From NCBI RefSeq assembly GCF_905373215.1, contig NZ_CAJPRT010000001.1, forward strand, positions 1-64,000: a DNA stretch of 64,000 nucleotides. The letters run 5' to 3'. The notes beneath the pieces were generated by a model. That model saw only the letters and a list, made by a program, of their open reading frames with translations, was not told the origin of the DNA and ran no database searches. The position numbers and the translations under genes are program-made. The stretch is from an uncultured Campylobacter sp. (lineage in GTDB: Bacteria; Campylobacterota; Campylobacteria; Campylobacterales; Campylobacteraceae). Positions 50,745 through 60,318 of the stretch are shown here, in pieces; the stretch's first letter is position 1; each line of letters starts with the position of its first letter.

Positions 50745-51305
50745 ATGTCAGAAGTTAAAAGAATTACCGCACCTTTCGATAAAAGCGTAGTAAAAAGCCT
50801 AAAGGCGGGCGATAACGTCCTAATCAGTGGCACCATCATCGCAGCCCGCGACGCAGCGCACAAGGCTCTAACCGAAACCCTCGCTCGCGGCGAGAAGCTA
50901 CCCGTAAACTTAGCGGGCGAGACGATATATTATCTGGGGCCGACTCCTGCCAAACCGGGTCAGGCAATCGGTGCTGCGGGACCTACGACTAGCGGACGCA
51001 TGGATAAATACACTCCTACGATGATAAACGAAGTAGGCATCAACGGCATGATCGGCAAGGGCTACCGCAGCGACGCCGTCGTCGAAGCGATGAAAAAATC
51101 TGGCTGCGTCTATATGGTCGCTATCGGCGGAGCGGGCGCGCTAATCAGCCAAAGTATCAAAAAGTACGAAGTGCTGGCCTATCCAGAGCTAGGACCTGAG
51201 GCGGTCGCGCGACTTACCGTCGAGGATTTCCCTGCTATCGTAGCGATCGATAGCGAGGGCAACAACTTCTACGAAGTAGGTCAGGCGCCTTATAGAAAAA
51301 TCTAA
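50745..51305 (+). CDS. Class I fumarate hydratase (or tartrate dehydratase), beta subunit
   Basis: 186 residues from the ATG at 50745, which has AAGGAGG eight bases upstream; an in-frame ATG at 50715 inside the alpha gene is not preferred. Motifs: KAGDNVLISGTIIAARDAAHKAL, GPTTSGRMDKYTP, MIGKGYRSDAVVEAMKK and the GGAGALIS loop. Partner of the alpha subunit, 10 bp downstream. Confidence 0.88.
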   Translation: MSEVKRITAPFDKSVVKSLKAGDNVLISGTIIAARDAAHKALTETLARGEKLPVNLAGETIYYLGPTPAKPGQAIGAAGPTTSGRMDKYTPTMINEVGINGMIGKGYRSDAVVEAMKKSGCVYMVAIGGAGALISQSIKKYEVLAYPELGPEAVARLTVEDFPAIVAIDSEGNNFYEVGQAPYRKI

Positions 51306-51683
51306 ATTTTGCTAGCGGCGTCCGCGCAGTGCTTTTGCGGCGCGGGCGTTCGTAAATTTCGCGGCGTCCGCTCGGGCGCCCTAAATTTCGCGGCATAAAC
51401 TACGGCGTTTGTTTCGCGAAATTTTACGACTCGGCGCAGTGAAATTTTATAGCGAATTTAAAGCGCGCCCGTAAAATTTTATCTCTCTTATGGCACGGAA
51501 TTTTTAAAATTTCGTGCCGCTTAAACTTCTACCAAGATTCCGCCTTCGCTACATTTAGACGATCCGCCGCTAAAATTTAATCGCAAATTTATCCAAGTCT
51601 AAATTTTAAAATTTCGTCGCCGTTCGTAAGCAAATTTAAAGCCCGCAAGCGTCATAATCCATCTCAAATTTAAAAGGAGCGAG
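51306..51683. other. Spacer without gene
   Basis: 378 bp of GCGGCG blocks alternating with AAATTTCG and AAATTTTA words. No promoter box stands out; AAGGAG at 51675 belongs to the next gene. Confidence 0.5.
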
Positions 51684-52712
51684 ATGAGCGCAAGCGAGCT
51701 GGAGCAGATCAGACTGGGGCTTTTGTATAAGGCGAAAAGAAATACGATCTTCGCGGCGGCGTGCATACTTTTTTACGGCATGTTTTCAGTATGCAAACTG
51801 CGCGACGGAGGAGAGATGACAGATTTGTTGTCTCTTATCGGATTATTCGCGGTTGTTCTTATAGTAGCCGTTTTGTGCGATGAAAGCTCCATAAAAGCTA
51901 AGATAATCTATGCTGCCTGCCTTTTTGCTATGAGCCTATTTCTAAACGATTTACAAAATCGCCCCACGATTTCCAAATATATCTTACTCGCGATTATAAC
52001 TTTAATCTTGGCTGCTTCGAGCTTATTCGTATTGTTTAGAGGCTTTAAACAAGATTATTCGGTAAAATTTCAATGCGCTTTTAAAGAGCACTATCTAATG
52101 CCTTATTTCAAGGCGTTCGGCTATCGATACGATATTGGAGGCAGTATCGATCTCGCCAAGCTTAAGCTCTCGGGGCTCTTTTTTCGACTAGATAAATTCA
52201 AAGGCGGCAACGACAGGGTCTCGGGCGTTTATGACGGCGTGAAGTTCGCATTTTGTGACGTAAGTTTATTTAATAGATTTTCGGAAAGCGAAATCCTCGG
52301 CACCTTTTTCTACGCGGAATTTAACAAACGCATAAGTGCCAAAACCCTGATTTTTCCCGCTCGCGCCGGCGCGCCGAACACAGGCGGGCTAAAAAAGATA
52401 GATATGGACGATGCGGAGTTTAACACCGCCTTCGCCGTGTATTGCGAGGACGCGGCGGGCACGATGTATATTCTAACGCCCGCCTTTATGCGGAGGCTCT
52501 TGCGCTTCGCAGGCGCCGTGGCCGCGCCCGTTAGCCTTAGCTTCGCAGATAGCAAAATTTATATTTTCGTAAATACGGGGCGCGATAATTTCGAGCCCGA
52601 CATCGACGAAAGCGTGCTACGCCGCGACCCTGCCGCGCAGCTCAAGCGCGAGCTTTCGCACTTTTTAGCGATCGTAAAAAACCTAAAACTAAACGAAAGA
52701 ATTTGGAGCTAG
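51684..52712 (+). CDS. DUF3137-like membrane protein
   Basis: 342 residues: an N-terminal soluble start, four predicted helices (about 22-38, 48-65, 70-90 and 95-118), then a cytoplasmic domain with FQCAFKEHYLMPYFKAFGYRYD, SEILGTFFYAEFNKRISAKT and a RRLLRFA end, the pattern of DUF3137 proteins. Function unknown. Good ribosome site (AAGGAGCGAG). Confidence 0.65.
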   Translation: MSASELEQIRLGLLYKAKRNTIFAAACILFYGMFSVCKLRDGGEMTDLLSLIGLFAVVLIVAVLCDESSIKAKIIYAACLFAMSLFLNDLQNRPTISKYILLAIITLILAASSLFVLFRGFKQDYSVKFQCAFKEHYLMPYFKAFGYRYDIGGSIDLAKLKLSGLFFRLDKFKGGNDRVSGVYDGVKFAFCDVSLFNRFSESEILGTFFYAEFNKRISAKTLIFPARAGAPNTGGLKKIDMDDAEFNTAFAVYCEDAAGTMYILTPAFMRRLLRFAGAVAAPVSLSFADSKIYIFVNTGRDNFEPDIDESVLRRDPAAQLKRELSHFLAIVKNLKLNERIWS

Positions 52713-53094
52713 CGGACGGGGCTCGCCGTAGCTTTGCGTGTCACAGCCTCGCGCACTATAGCTTCACGCTCCGTGCTGCGACCTCACGCGCCGTAAAATT
52801 TGAAATTTTAAATTTCCGCTTTTTGATTTTGCGCTTTGGAATTTTAAGGCGCGTAAAATTCCGCGCATTTTGAAATTTAAAATTTTAATTCACGCCGAGG
52901 AATTCTGCACCGCAAAATTTAAAATTCTGAAAATAGAATTTCGTGCCGTGAAATTCTACGCCTTAAAATTTAAAATTTTAAAATTCCGTAGTCGAAATTC
53001 TGCGCGCCTAAAAATTTAAAATTTTCCCACGTCTTTAAATTTACAGCCCCAAAGCCTTTAAATTTAGCGCACCCGCCAAGCATCACGGTACCCA
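52713..53094. other. Spacer extremely rich in AAATTTTA words
   Basis: Between the convergent genes, 52790-53045 is almost wholly built of AAATTT, AAATTTTA and GAATTTC words and their inverted forms, joined by short GCGC pieces. Many pairs could fold as hairpins. No gene is present. Confidence 0.6.
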
Positions 53095-54090
53095 TCAAAG
53101 CCCCTGCGCGCTAGAGGGCGCGACTAACTCCTCTATAATTTTACCGGGCTCGCAATGAATTATTTTACTCTCTATCGTAAATTTTTCGCCGTCAAATTTA
53201 AAGTATTGATATTCATCGACAAGCTCGCCGTCCGGGTATTTATCACTATATTTTACTTTAAGAGCGCCCAGTATGCCGTTTTCAAAGGTCAAAAACGTCC
53301 TTTTAGCGTATTTGCTCTTTATCTCGTCGCTGCCGTTTAAGTATGAGAAAAAATCATATTCTATGCCGAAGCGAGCGGAGTCGTGCGGCGCCAAAGAGCT
53401 CATCTTAGAGCAGTCGCAATCTGCGCCGCATGAGCGGACGTAATGAAATATATCAACCATTTTTATACCCGTTTCGCTTGCTTCTGCCGCCTTAAGCTTA
53501 TCGCTTGCGAGTTTGCTAGAGCCCTTTGATGCTCCGTAAACAAGATATAGATTTTCTTTAACTTTAAAAATTTTTATCACTCGCTCGCCGCCCCATGCGG
53601 TATCAAGCGCCCATTCGCCGCAGTCGCAATCCCGCCTGCCGCCAAGGACGCATTCTTGCAGCTGCTGTGCACCCTTGTCCGCAAAATCCATAATGAAATT
53701 TCGCCCGCCGCTTGCGTATTGATATGCTACGTAGTTCGCACCCATCGTGCCGCCGGTGCTGATATCTACCGAATACGCCCGAAACTTGCCGTCCTGCGAG
53801 ATCGCCATATCCGGCGCGAATTTCAAAGATTTTAAAATTTGAGGTGCTATCTCGCCCGCGTTTTGTAAAAACTCCATAAACGCAGCCCTTAACCTAACTA
53901 TGCTCTCGCAAGGCGTACCATCGGGGCGATGACTAGCTTCATCGATTTCTTTCAGCGCCGCGCTTAAATTTGCGATTAAATTTTCTAGACTTTGGTCTTT
54001 TTGGGCGCTATTTGCGCCTCCCGCCAAAGCGGGCGCCGTCTCGGCGAATACGAAGCTTAATAAGCATAAAAACGAGATTAAAATTTTCAA
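53095..54090 (-). CDS. Uncharacterised secreted protein
   Basis: 331 residues with a signal peptide (1-16, VFAE). The mature part has several Cys (PCESIVR, QECVLGGRRDCDCGEW and RSCGADCDCSK) and beta-rich segments (FRAYSVDISTGGTMGANY, NLYLVYGASKGSSKL, KYPDGELVDEYQYF). The paired CDC motifs suggest disulfides. No family recognised. The gene stands alone on the minus strand. Confidence 0.6.
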   Translation of the reverse strand: MKILISFLCLLSFVFAETAPALAGGANSAQKDQSLENLIANLSAALKEIDEASHRPDGTPCESIVRLRAAFMEFLQNAGEIAPQILKSLKFAPDMAISQDGKFRAYSVDISTGGTMGANYVAYQYASGGRNFIMDFADKGAQQLQECVLGGRRDCDCGEWALDTAWGGERVIKIFKVKENLYLVYGASKGSSKLASDKLKAAEASETGIKMVDIFHYVRSCGADCDCSKMSSLAPHDSARFGIEYDFFSYLNGSDEIKSKYAKRTFLTFENGILGALKVKYSDKYPDGELVDEYQYFKFDGEKFTIESKIIHCEPGKIIEELVAPSSAQGL

Positions 54091-54282
54091 AGCGGCTTCC
54101 TTTCAATCTTTGATTTTTGCTGGATTATAGCGCAAATTTTATGCCGCACGAGATTTGGATTTAGAATTTGCGCCCTCAATTTAAAACCCGAATCCGCTCG
54201 CTGCGGAATTCTGCGAAATTGCGAAATTTGAAATTTCGTGAAGTTATAGAATTTTGCGAGGATGCCGTTTGAAATTCGCCTT

Positions 54283-55788
54283 TCAAAGCATAAGGCTAAG
54301 CAGCAGCAAAAATCCGATGAAGCTTAGGGCGTTGCCGAAGGAGCCGCCGATGTGATCGCCGAGCTGCGTCAGCACGAGCGCGCCGCCTAGACGCAGGCCG
54401 AGTTGCAGCGCCACGCTCGCGATAAAATCTATCACGCGCCGAAGCCCGCTGTGCGTATCGCCGAGCTCGCTACCGCGGCTTTGGTTCCACAGTCCGCTTA
54501 CGCGGTAGTCTTTGTAGCGGGCGCGAAGAATATCGCCGTTTTGCAGCTCGAAGCTCTGCGAGGCATCCTTTGTCTTAGCGGGCGCCGCGACTTCGGCGGA
54601 GCGGGCGGAATTTATAGAATTTGCTGCGTTAGTAGAATTTACAGAGCTTATGGAATTTACTGATTTCGCAAAATTCTTAATACTCGTAGAATTTGCGGAA
54701 TTTTCTGCGTCTAAATTCTTAAATTTCATGCAATTTTCGCCGTCCGCAAGCTCCGCTAAATTTTGATCCGCACGTAGCGCGTCAGAGACGATACGCCGCT
54801 TGCTATCGCCCGATAAATATAGCCCGTACAGCGCGAAGCCGTAATAATAAACGTCGCCGCTTTGCAGCACGCGCACGCCGCTAGCATAGCCCTCCGCTTC
54901 GCCGCTTCGCTTGGGCTCTTTGGAGTGCGGAAGCGCTACGAATATGCGCCCGAACTTTGCGGCGCGCCAGTCTCTTCGCATAAACTTAAAGCTGCAATAC
55001 GCAAAAGGTGCGAGGACAGGCAGGGCTATCGCCACCGCAGGATCGCTCTTTTCAAAAATAAAGATTATGCAGTAGATGCTCATCGCGGCTAGCGCTACGC
55101 CGAAGGCTGCGAATATCGCGGCGAGTGCCGTGCTACCGGCGTTCTTCCAGCGCTGCGCGCCTAGGCTTAGATTAACGAAATCTATCGGAAGGGCGAAAGC
55201 GGCGGGGTTTGCCAAAGCGTCGCCACGGCTCTCGCGAGTAGAATTTAAAGAGAGGGGGCCGCTTAAATATTTGCAATTCAAACTCGAAGTATAAAGTTCC
55301 GTATTAGCGTTCGCCTGCTCGTTAAAGCCTTCGTGAGTCAGGCTCAAAGCGGCGGAATTTATACCGCTGCGATCTTTGCCCACTAAATCAGATACCGCAG
55401 AATTTTGGCGCGCACTTTCCGCGGTATCGCTATGTGCGTCGCAGTCTAAATTTGCGGCAGTGGAATTTCCGCTGTTTAGAACTTCGCAGCTAGGGCGCGG
55501 CGCGGAATTTTCGCCGCTTAAAGCGCTGCGGCGGGAATTTAAGCCTCTCAAAGCTTCGTGGTCGGAATTTGAGCTCGAAGCCTCATATATCACCGCCAGC
55601 TCGTCGCCCTCGCGTATCGGCAGATAAAGTCCGTCGCCTTTTAAGTCCAAATTTCCCGCAAAGCGCAAACCCTCCAGCGTAAAGCTAAATTTCGCCGTGT
55701 CTGCAGCCGCGAGCTCTAGCTTTAAATCCCTGGCCGTGCCGCGAGCAAGCTTTATACGTCGCGGCGAAAGAAATTTAGCAAAGCCCAT
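54283..55788 (-). CDS. Membrane protein with two Asn-Ser-rich inserts
   Basis: 501 residues. The N-terminal part (about 1-70, with GDELAVIYEAS) is followed by a long low-complexity segment (about 75-185: GENSAPR, NSTAANL, RQNSAVS). Two helices (about 215-238 and 250-270) precede a soluble part (RILQSGDVYYYGFALYGLYLSGD-type strands), a second insert (about 345-415, NSTSIKNF, SVNSISSVNST) and C-terminal helices. No family recognised; the conserved pieces suggest a house-keeping envelope protein expanded by inserts. The ribosome site is weak. Confidence 0.55.
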   Translation of the reverse strand: MGFAKFLSPRRIKLARGTARDLKLELAAADTAKFSFTLEGLRFAGNLDLKGDGLYLPIREGDELAVIYEASSSNSDHEALRGLNSRRSALSGENSAPRPSCEVLNSGNSTAANLDCDAHSDTAESARQNSAVSDLVGKDRSGINSAALSLTHEGFNEQANANTELYTSSLNCKYLSGPLSLNSTRESRGDALANPAAFALPIDFVNLSLGAQRWKNAGSTALAAIFAAFGVALAAMSIYCIIFIFEKSDPAVAIALPVLAPFAYCSFKFMRRDWRAAKFGRIFVALPHSKEPKRSGEAEGYASGVRVLQSGDVYYYGFALYGLYLSGDSKRRIVSDALRADQNLAELADGENCMKFKNLDAENSANSTSIKNFAKSVNSISSVNSTNAANSINSARSAEVAAPAKTKDASQSFELQNGDILRARYKDYRVSGLWNQSRGSELGDTHSGLRRVIDFIASVALQLGLRLGGALVLTQLGDHIGGSFGNALSFIGFLLLLSLML

Positions 55789-55822
55789 TCGCGCCTTTCA
55801 GATCTCGCAAAATTTCGCCCCT

Positions 55823-56542
55823 CTATTTCGCGGCGGATTTTTTGCGGATCTGGATATTGATGAGCTCCACCAGCAGCGAAAACGCCATCGAGAAGTAGAT
55901 GTAACCCTTAGGTATGTGAAAGCCTAGCCCATCGGCGATCAGCGAGACGCCCACTAGGATCAAAAATGCAAGCGCTAAAATTTTTATCGTCGGGTTTGCG
56001 TCCACGAAGCGCGCGATCGCGCCGCTAGCGAGCATCATCACGCCCACGGCGATGATGACTGCGAGGATCATCACGGGCAGGTGCTGCGCCATGCCCACGG
56101 CGGTGATGACGCTGTCGAGCGAAAAGATGATGTCCAAAACGGCGATCTGCACGAGCGTGCCGCCGAAGCTTGCCTTGCCGCTGCTAGCGCTGCGCTCGTG
56201 TGCCTCGCCCGTGGCGCTGGAGTGGATCTCGAGCGTGGATTTGACGAGTAGAAACAATCCGCCGCCGATCAGCACGAGGTCGCGTCCGCTAAAATCGCGC
56301 GCAAGCACGCTAAATAGCGGCTTGGTTAGCCCCATGATCCAGCTTAGGCTAAGAAGCAGCAGTATGCGCGTGAACATCGCAAGCGCGAGCCCCATTATAC
56401 GGGCGCGTCCGCGCTGCGCCTCGGGCAGGCGGCCGCACAAAATCGCGATAAAGATGATATTGTCGATACCAAGCACGATCTCAAGCCCCGTGAGCGTCGC
56501 CAGGCTGATCCATGCCTCGGGTGAGGCGATCCATTCAAACAT
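55823..56542 (-). CDS. TerC-family integral membrane protein
   Basis: 239 residues, seven or so helices, with the TerC motifs LEIVLGIDNIIFIAIL near the N-terminus and LDIIFSLDSVITAVGMAQH in the second half; the Asp pairs in these helices are the expected metal-binding residues. TerC-type proteins export or buffer Mn2+ or other metals at the membrane, often for exported proteins. AAAGGAA precedes the ATG. Confidence 0.9.
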   Translation of the reverse strand: MFEWIASPEAWISLATLTGLEIVLGIDNIIFIAILCGRLPEAQRGRARIMGLALAMFTRILLLLSLSWIMGLTKPLFSVLARDFSGRDLVLIGGGLFLLVKSTLEIHSSATGEAHERSASSGKASFGGTLVQIAVLDIIFSLDSVITAVGMAQHLPVMILAVIIAVGVMMLASGAIARFVDANPTIKILALAFLILVGVSLIADGLGFHIPKGYIYFSMAFSLLVELINIQIRKKSAAK

Positions 56543-56763
56543 CGGTTTCCTTTGGATGAAATTTAAGCGGTGATGATAGCGAAAGTTTGGTTAAAATTTC
56601 TAAATTTTACCGCCTTCGTGCGCGAAACTGCGCGCGGAATTTCGTAGATTAAGAGCGTAGAATTTTGGCAGCGAAATTTTAAAATTTAAGCTCTAAATTT
56701 ACCCGTTTTTAAGCAGGGGGGAGTAGCGTTATTTTCTAAAAAATTCACCTCAAGGAGTTAAAG

Positions 56764-57501
56764 ATGAAATATGTGCTAAGCGCCGTGCTTGCGGCATTGT
56801 TTTTAGCAGGATGTGGCGAGGACGAAGTAGAGCTCGTGAAAAACTACACTCTGCCCGATTTTAAGTCTATGAGTATCGGCACGGCGATCGAGGGCTCGAA
56901 AAAATGCAAAAGTATCGCGTGGAGCAAAGAGGAAAACGGCGGATTAAAGACGGTCAAGATGGTCTGCGACGTGGATATGGAACTCATAAAAGCAGATGAG
57001 TTTAAATCACCTCAAAAAAAGCTAATAGACATATATTTAGACACCGTTAAGATCTTTTACAAAGGCAAGACTTATGACGCGCAAGGTCTGTTTAAGCTGG
57101 CAAAAGAGCACTGCAAATTAAACGAAGCCAAATTTCAAGAGGTACTCAAAGCTAAGGGCGAAATAAAATCTGACGATGAAGAAAAGCTAGTAGATTGTGA
57201 TAGTAAATTAGAAGAGATATTGAAAGAAGACAGTATTGAAAGCGATATTAACTACGTTATGAAAAATTTAAAGCAATCCGTTTATTACTCGCAGCTAACC
57301 GCAGAACAATATTACGCAAGTTTTGATAGTAAAGCGCCGTCAAAGGCTACTATCGAGCTAAATTTCATCGTAAATAATGATAAGAGTGCAAGTCTATCGG
57401 ATAAATTTAAATTTACCGCACTTACCGCAGACGGAAAAGAGGATGCTAATAATAAAATGAAATCACGAAATCTTCTCGCGCTCTTCTACGAAAGAAAGTA
57501 A
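56764..57501 (+). CDS. Uncharacterised lipoprotein
   Basis: 245 residues; the leader ends in LFLAGCG (lipobox). The N-terminal mature part (LPDFKSMSIGTAIEGSKKCKSIAWSK) is followed by a charged helical region with Cys at about 120 and 143. AAGGAG upstream of the ATG. Similar short lipoproteins are common in Campylobacter; function unknown. Confidence 0.6.
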   Translation: MKYVLSAVLAALFLAGCGEDEVELVKNYTLPDFKSMSIGTAIEGSKKCKSIAWSKEENGGLKTVKMVCDVDMELIKADEFKSPQKKLIDIYLDTVKIFYKGKTYDAQGLFKLAKEHCKLNEAKFQEVLKAKGEIKSDDEEKLVDCDSKLEEILKEDSIESDINYVMKNLKQSVYYSQLTAEQYYASFDSKAPSKATIELNFIVNNDKSASLSDKFKFTALTADGKEDANNKMKSRNLLALFYERK

Positions 57502-57961
57502 GCACCTCATCTCGCGGCTAAATTTGATGAAATTTTAAAAATTAGCCGAGTTTTTATATCAAAATCTCATTTAAAATTTTACGCGCAGTTTTAAATTTAA
57601 AGCGCAATGCCTTCTCGTCGTCAAGGCTAAATTTAAATTTTAGCTTTATTGCGGCGCGTGGGCTGAATTTACGCTGCGCGGAATTTTAAAATTTATTCGG
57701 ACGCGGATAAGCGAGCGAGCCGAGCTTGCGGTTTTAGATAAAATTTCGACCTTATACGGGCCCTTACAAGATACGAAAGTGCGGTTAAAATTCTGAGAAG
57801 ATAGCGAAAAAGTGAATTCCGCCTGGCAAAAACTAACGATTATCGTGTCGGTTGGAATCGGCAAACTTACCTTCAAATATGAGTTTCGGCGTCGTTTGCC
57901 GACGGAGCATCAACCGAAATCGGCGATTTTGCCTTACCGTTCAAGCAGGCTTGCTACGGCG
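57502..57961. other. Spacer without gene
   Basis: 460 bp between convergent genes. Contains AAATTTTA-type words and GC blocks; no clear terminator for either side was recognised. Confidence 0.45.
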
Positions 57962-58525
57962 TTAATCAAACAGCGAGGGTTGCAGCGATTTGATCTTGTA
58001 GCTTGCGCGGTGAAAAGGCGTGAGTCCGTACCGCTCGATCGCCGCGATGTGCGCACGCGAGCCGTAGCCTTTGTTTTGCGCGAAGTCATATTGCGGATAG
58101 CGCTGCGCGAGCTCATGCATCGTGCGGTCGCGCGTGACCTTGGCAAGGATGCTCGCCGCGCTTACTTCGGCGATTTGCGCGTCGGCCTTTACGAGCGTCT
58201 GAAGCCCGCGTACGCCGAAGGTTGCGTTGCCGTCGTAGATGATCTGTCCGCTAAAACCCATAAAATACGCGAGAATCTGCTCAAGCGCCGATCTTAGACA
58301 TGCGCTGAGTCCGATCTCATCGACCTGTGCGCTTGAAATTTCGACGATTTTGTAGCGCGAATTTTCGATGATCTGAGCGTAAAGCTCCTCGCGGCGCTTC
58401 TCGCTTAGCTTTTTGCTATCGGCAAGCCCCGCGATTTCGCGCTGCAGCACGCAGCCAGCGACGCAAAGCGGTCCCGCAAGACAGCCGCGCCCTGCCTCGT
58501 CGATGCCGCAAATCTGCCCGCTCAC
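57962..58525 (-). CDS. rnhB: Ribonuclease HII
   Basis: Removes RNA from RNA-DNA hybrids and single ribonucleotides from DNA. 187 residues; motifs CGIDEAGRGCLAGPLCVAGC (Asp-Glu catalytic pair), LADSKKLSEKRREELY, a third Asp in LVKADAQIAEVSAASILAK and YPQYDFAQNKGYGSRAH are all present. It overlaps the RDD-protein gene by 4 bp. Confidence 0.95.
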   Translation of the reverse strand: MSGQICGIDEAGRGCLAGPLCVAGCVLQREIAGLADSKKLSEKRREELYAQIIENSRYKIVEISSAQVDEIGLSACLRSALEQILAYFMGFSGQIIYDGNATFGVRGLQTLVKADAQIAEVSAASILAKVTRDRTMHELAQRYPQYDFAQNKGYGSRAHIAAIERYGLTPFHRASYKIKSLQPSLFD

Positions 58526-58947
58526 TGCGCATCCTTTCGCACGACGGGTGCAGCCCCGCTTAGCAGGTCGTGTAAGTTGAGCCTGTCTTTGCGAAAAAAG
58601 CAGATCAAAAGCCCGATGACGCTAAAGCCCGCGAGCACGAAGCATCCAAAGCGAGCTAGTGCCCTAAAAAAGCTTGCTTTGCGTCCGCTGCGAACGTCGA
58701 TGAGGTAAAGCCCCGCGAGCTTATAGCCCGGCGTTTGGGCGCTGCAGGCGTAAAATGCTGCGCAAATCGCGCCGTATGCGAGCCAGATAAGCGCGATCGC
58801 GGTCTGGTTGCGCCACAGAGCCTCTTTCGAGCCCAAGACGAGATAGGTAACGCCGTAGAATAGGGGCATCGCGATGATGAAAAGATCGACGACGAAGGCT
58901 TTCACGCGCAGAAAAATCGGTGAAATTTTAGCTTTTTGTTTTGCCAT
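58522..58947 (-). CDS. RDD-family membrane protein
   Basis: 141 residues with three helices and the RDD pattern (RVKAFVVDLFIIAMPLFYG, QTPGYKLAGLYLIDVRSGRK, FRALARFGCF). Function of RDD proteins is varied, mostly unknown. Coupled to rnhB. Confidence 0.85.
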   Translation of the reverse strand: MAKQKAKISPIFLRVKAFVVDLFIIAMPLFYGVTYLVLGSKEALWRNQTAIALIWLAYGAICAAFYACSAQTPGYKLAGLYLIDVRSGRKASFFRALARFGCFVLAGFSVIGLLICFFRKDRLNLHDLLSGAAPVVRKDAQ

Positions 58948-59044
58948 TTTGATCCGTTTTAGATTAAATTTTAAAATTTCGGCGCGCTAAAGCCGAGAGG
59001 ATAAAATTTAATCTCGTTGCGGTTTGTTAGCAGCAAATCGACGC

Positions 59045-59656
59045 CTAGTTTCCGCGACTGCCGGGCTTGATCGCCTTGCTTCCGGTAGCACAAAGCGGGC
59101 AGGTTGCGGGCTCGTAAATTTCAAACTCGAAATTGCCTAGCGCAAAAAACGGCTTATCCGCGGGCAGCTTGGCGCCAGCCTTAGCGACGCTGCCCGCTAA
59201 ATTTGCGACCTTGCAAAATCCGCGATTGGCAAGCGCGGCAAAGCCCACGACCTCGCCGCCGAGGTTTTCGATGAGCCTCGCGCTTTCAAGAGCAGAGCCA
59301 CCCGTAGTGATGATGTCCTCACAGACGATAAATCTCTCGCCCTTATGCACTTCAAAGCCGCGGCGCAGGCTCATCACGCGATCTACGCGCTCGGTAAATA
59401 TGAAGCGTTTTTTTGCCGCGCGAGCTAGCTCGTAGCCCGCTAAAATTCCGCCCAGCGCGGGCGAGCAGACGCTATCAAACTCCACGCCCGCTTTTTCGAT
59501 GATAGCGGCGAGCTCGTCTGCGAGCTGTCCTGCTAGCTGCGGATCTTCAAGTACTTTGGCACTTTGCAGATAGAATTCCGAGTGGTTGCCGCTTGAAAGC
59601 AGAAAATGCCCTCGCAGATATGCGCCGCAGTCGCGATAGATTTTTTCTATATTCAC
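59045..59656 (-). CDS. pyrE: Orotate phosphoribosyltransferase
   Basis: Pyrimidine synthesis: orotate + PRPP to OMP. 203 residues; GTG start 3 bp after the frr stop, with AAGG at the end of frr. PRPP motif IVCEDIITTGGSALESA and the FLLSSGNHSEFYLQSAK N-terminal segment are typical. A C-terminal Cys pair (CPLC) is seen in some relatives. Confidence 0.93.
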   Translation of the reverse strand: MNIEKIYRDCGAYLRGHFLLSSGNHSEFYLQSAKVLEDPQLAGQLADELAAIIEKAGVEFDSVCSPALGGILAGYELARAAKKRFIFTERVDRVMSLRRGFEVHKGERFIVCEDIITTGGSALESARLIENLGGEVVGFAALANRGFCKVANLAGSVAKAGAKLPADKPFFALGNFEFEIYEPATCPLCATGSKAIKPGSRGN

Positions 59657-59659
59657 AGC

Positions 59660-60217
59660 TCAAACCTTCAAAAGCTCGGCTTCTTTGGCCTTGACTGCGT
59701 CGTCGATCTTGGCGGAGTAAGAGTCGGTGATCTTTTGCACCTCGTCGTAGCCTTTTTTGGCGTCGTCTTCGGAGATCGCTTTGTCTTTTTCAAGCTTTTT
59801 GATCTCGTCGTTGGCGTCTTTGCGGACGTTGCGAATGCCGATTTTTGCTTTTTCGCCCATCGCTTTGGCCTTTTTTGCGTTTTCTTGGCGTTGCTCGATC
59901 GTCATCGGCGGGAAAAATAGCTTCACGCTCTCGCCGTCGTTAGTAGGGTTTACGCCGATATTCGCCGCTGCGATCGCGCTTTCGATCGCCTTTAGCATCG
60001 GTTTCTCCCACGGCGTGATCGAGATCGTAACCGCATCGGTCGAAAGGACGGTCGCGACCTGATTTAGCGGAGTCTGCGAGCCGTAATAATCCACGAAAAT
60101 ATGATCCAGGATCGCCACGCTTACCTTGCCGGTGCGTAGCGTCGTAAAGTCCTTTTTCAAAGCCTCGATAGCTCGATCGCCGTTTGCTCTTTGCTCTTTG
60201 TAGATAGCTTCTAGCAT
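59660..60217 (-). CDS. frr: Ribosome recycling factor
   Basis: 185 residues, full length. Motifs FTTLRTGKVSVAILDHIFVDYYGSQTPLNQVATV and the long helical bundle (RRKDANDEIKK-like NVRKDANDEIKKLEKD) identify RRF. Releases ribosomes after termination with EF-G. Order frr-pyrE is conserved in Campylobacter. Confidence 0.96.
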   Translation of the reverse strand: MLEAIYKEQRANGDRAIEALKKDFTTLRTGKVSVAILDHIFVDYYGSQTPLNQVATVLSTDAVTISITPWEKPMLKAIESAIAAANIGVNPTNDGESVKLFFPPMTIEQRQENAKKAKAMGEKAKIGIRNVRKDANDEIKKLEKDKAISEDDAKKGYDEVQKITDSYSAKIDDAVKAKEAELLKV

Positions 60218-60318
60218 TCAAATCCTTTAAATAAAATTTGCGGAATTATAGCGTTAAAAAAATAAGAATAGCATTTAAAAGCGCGGATTTTGCGCTTTTA
60301 AATTTTAAAATTTAGAGT

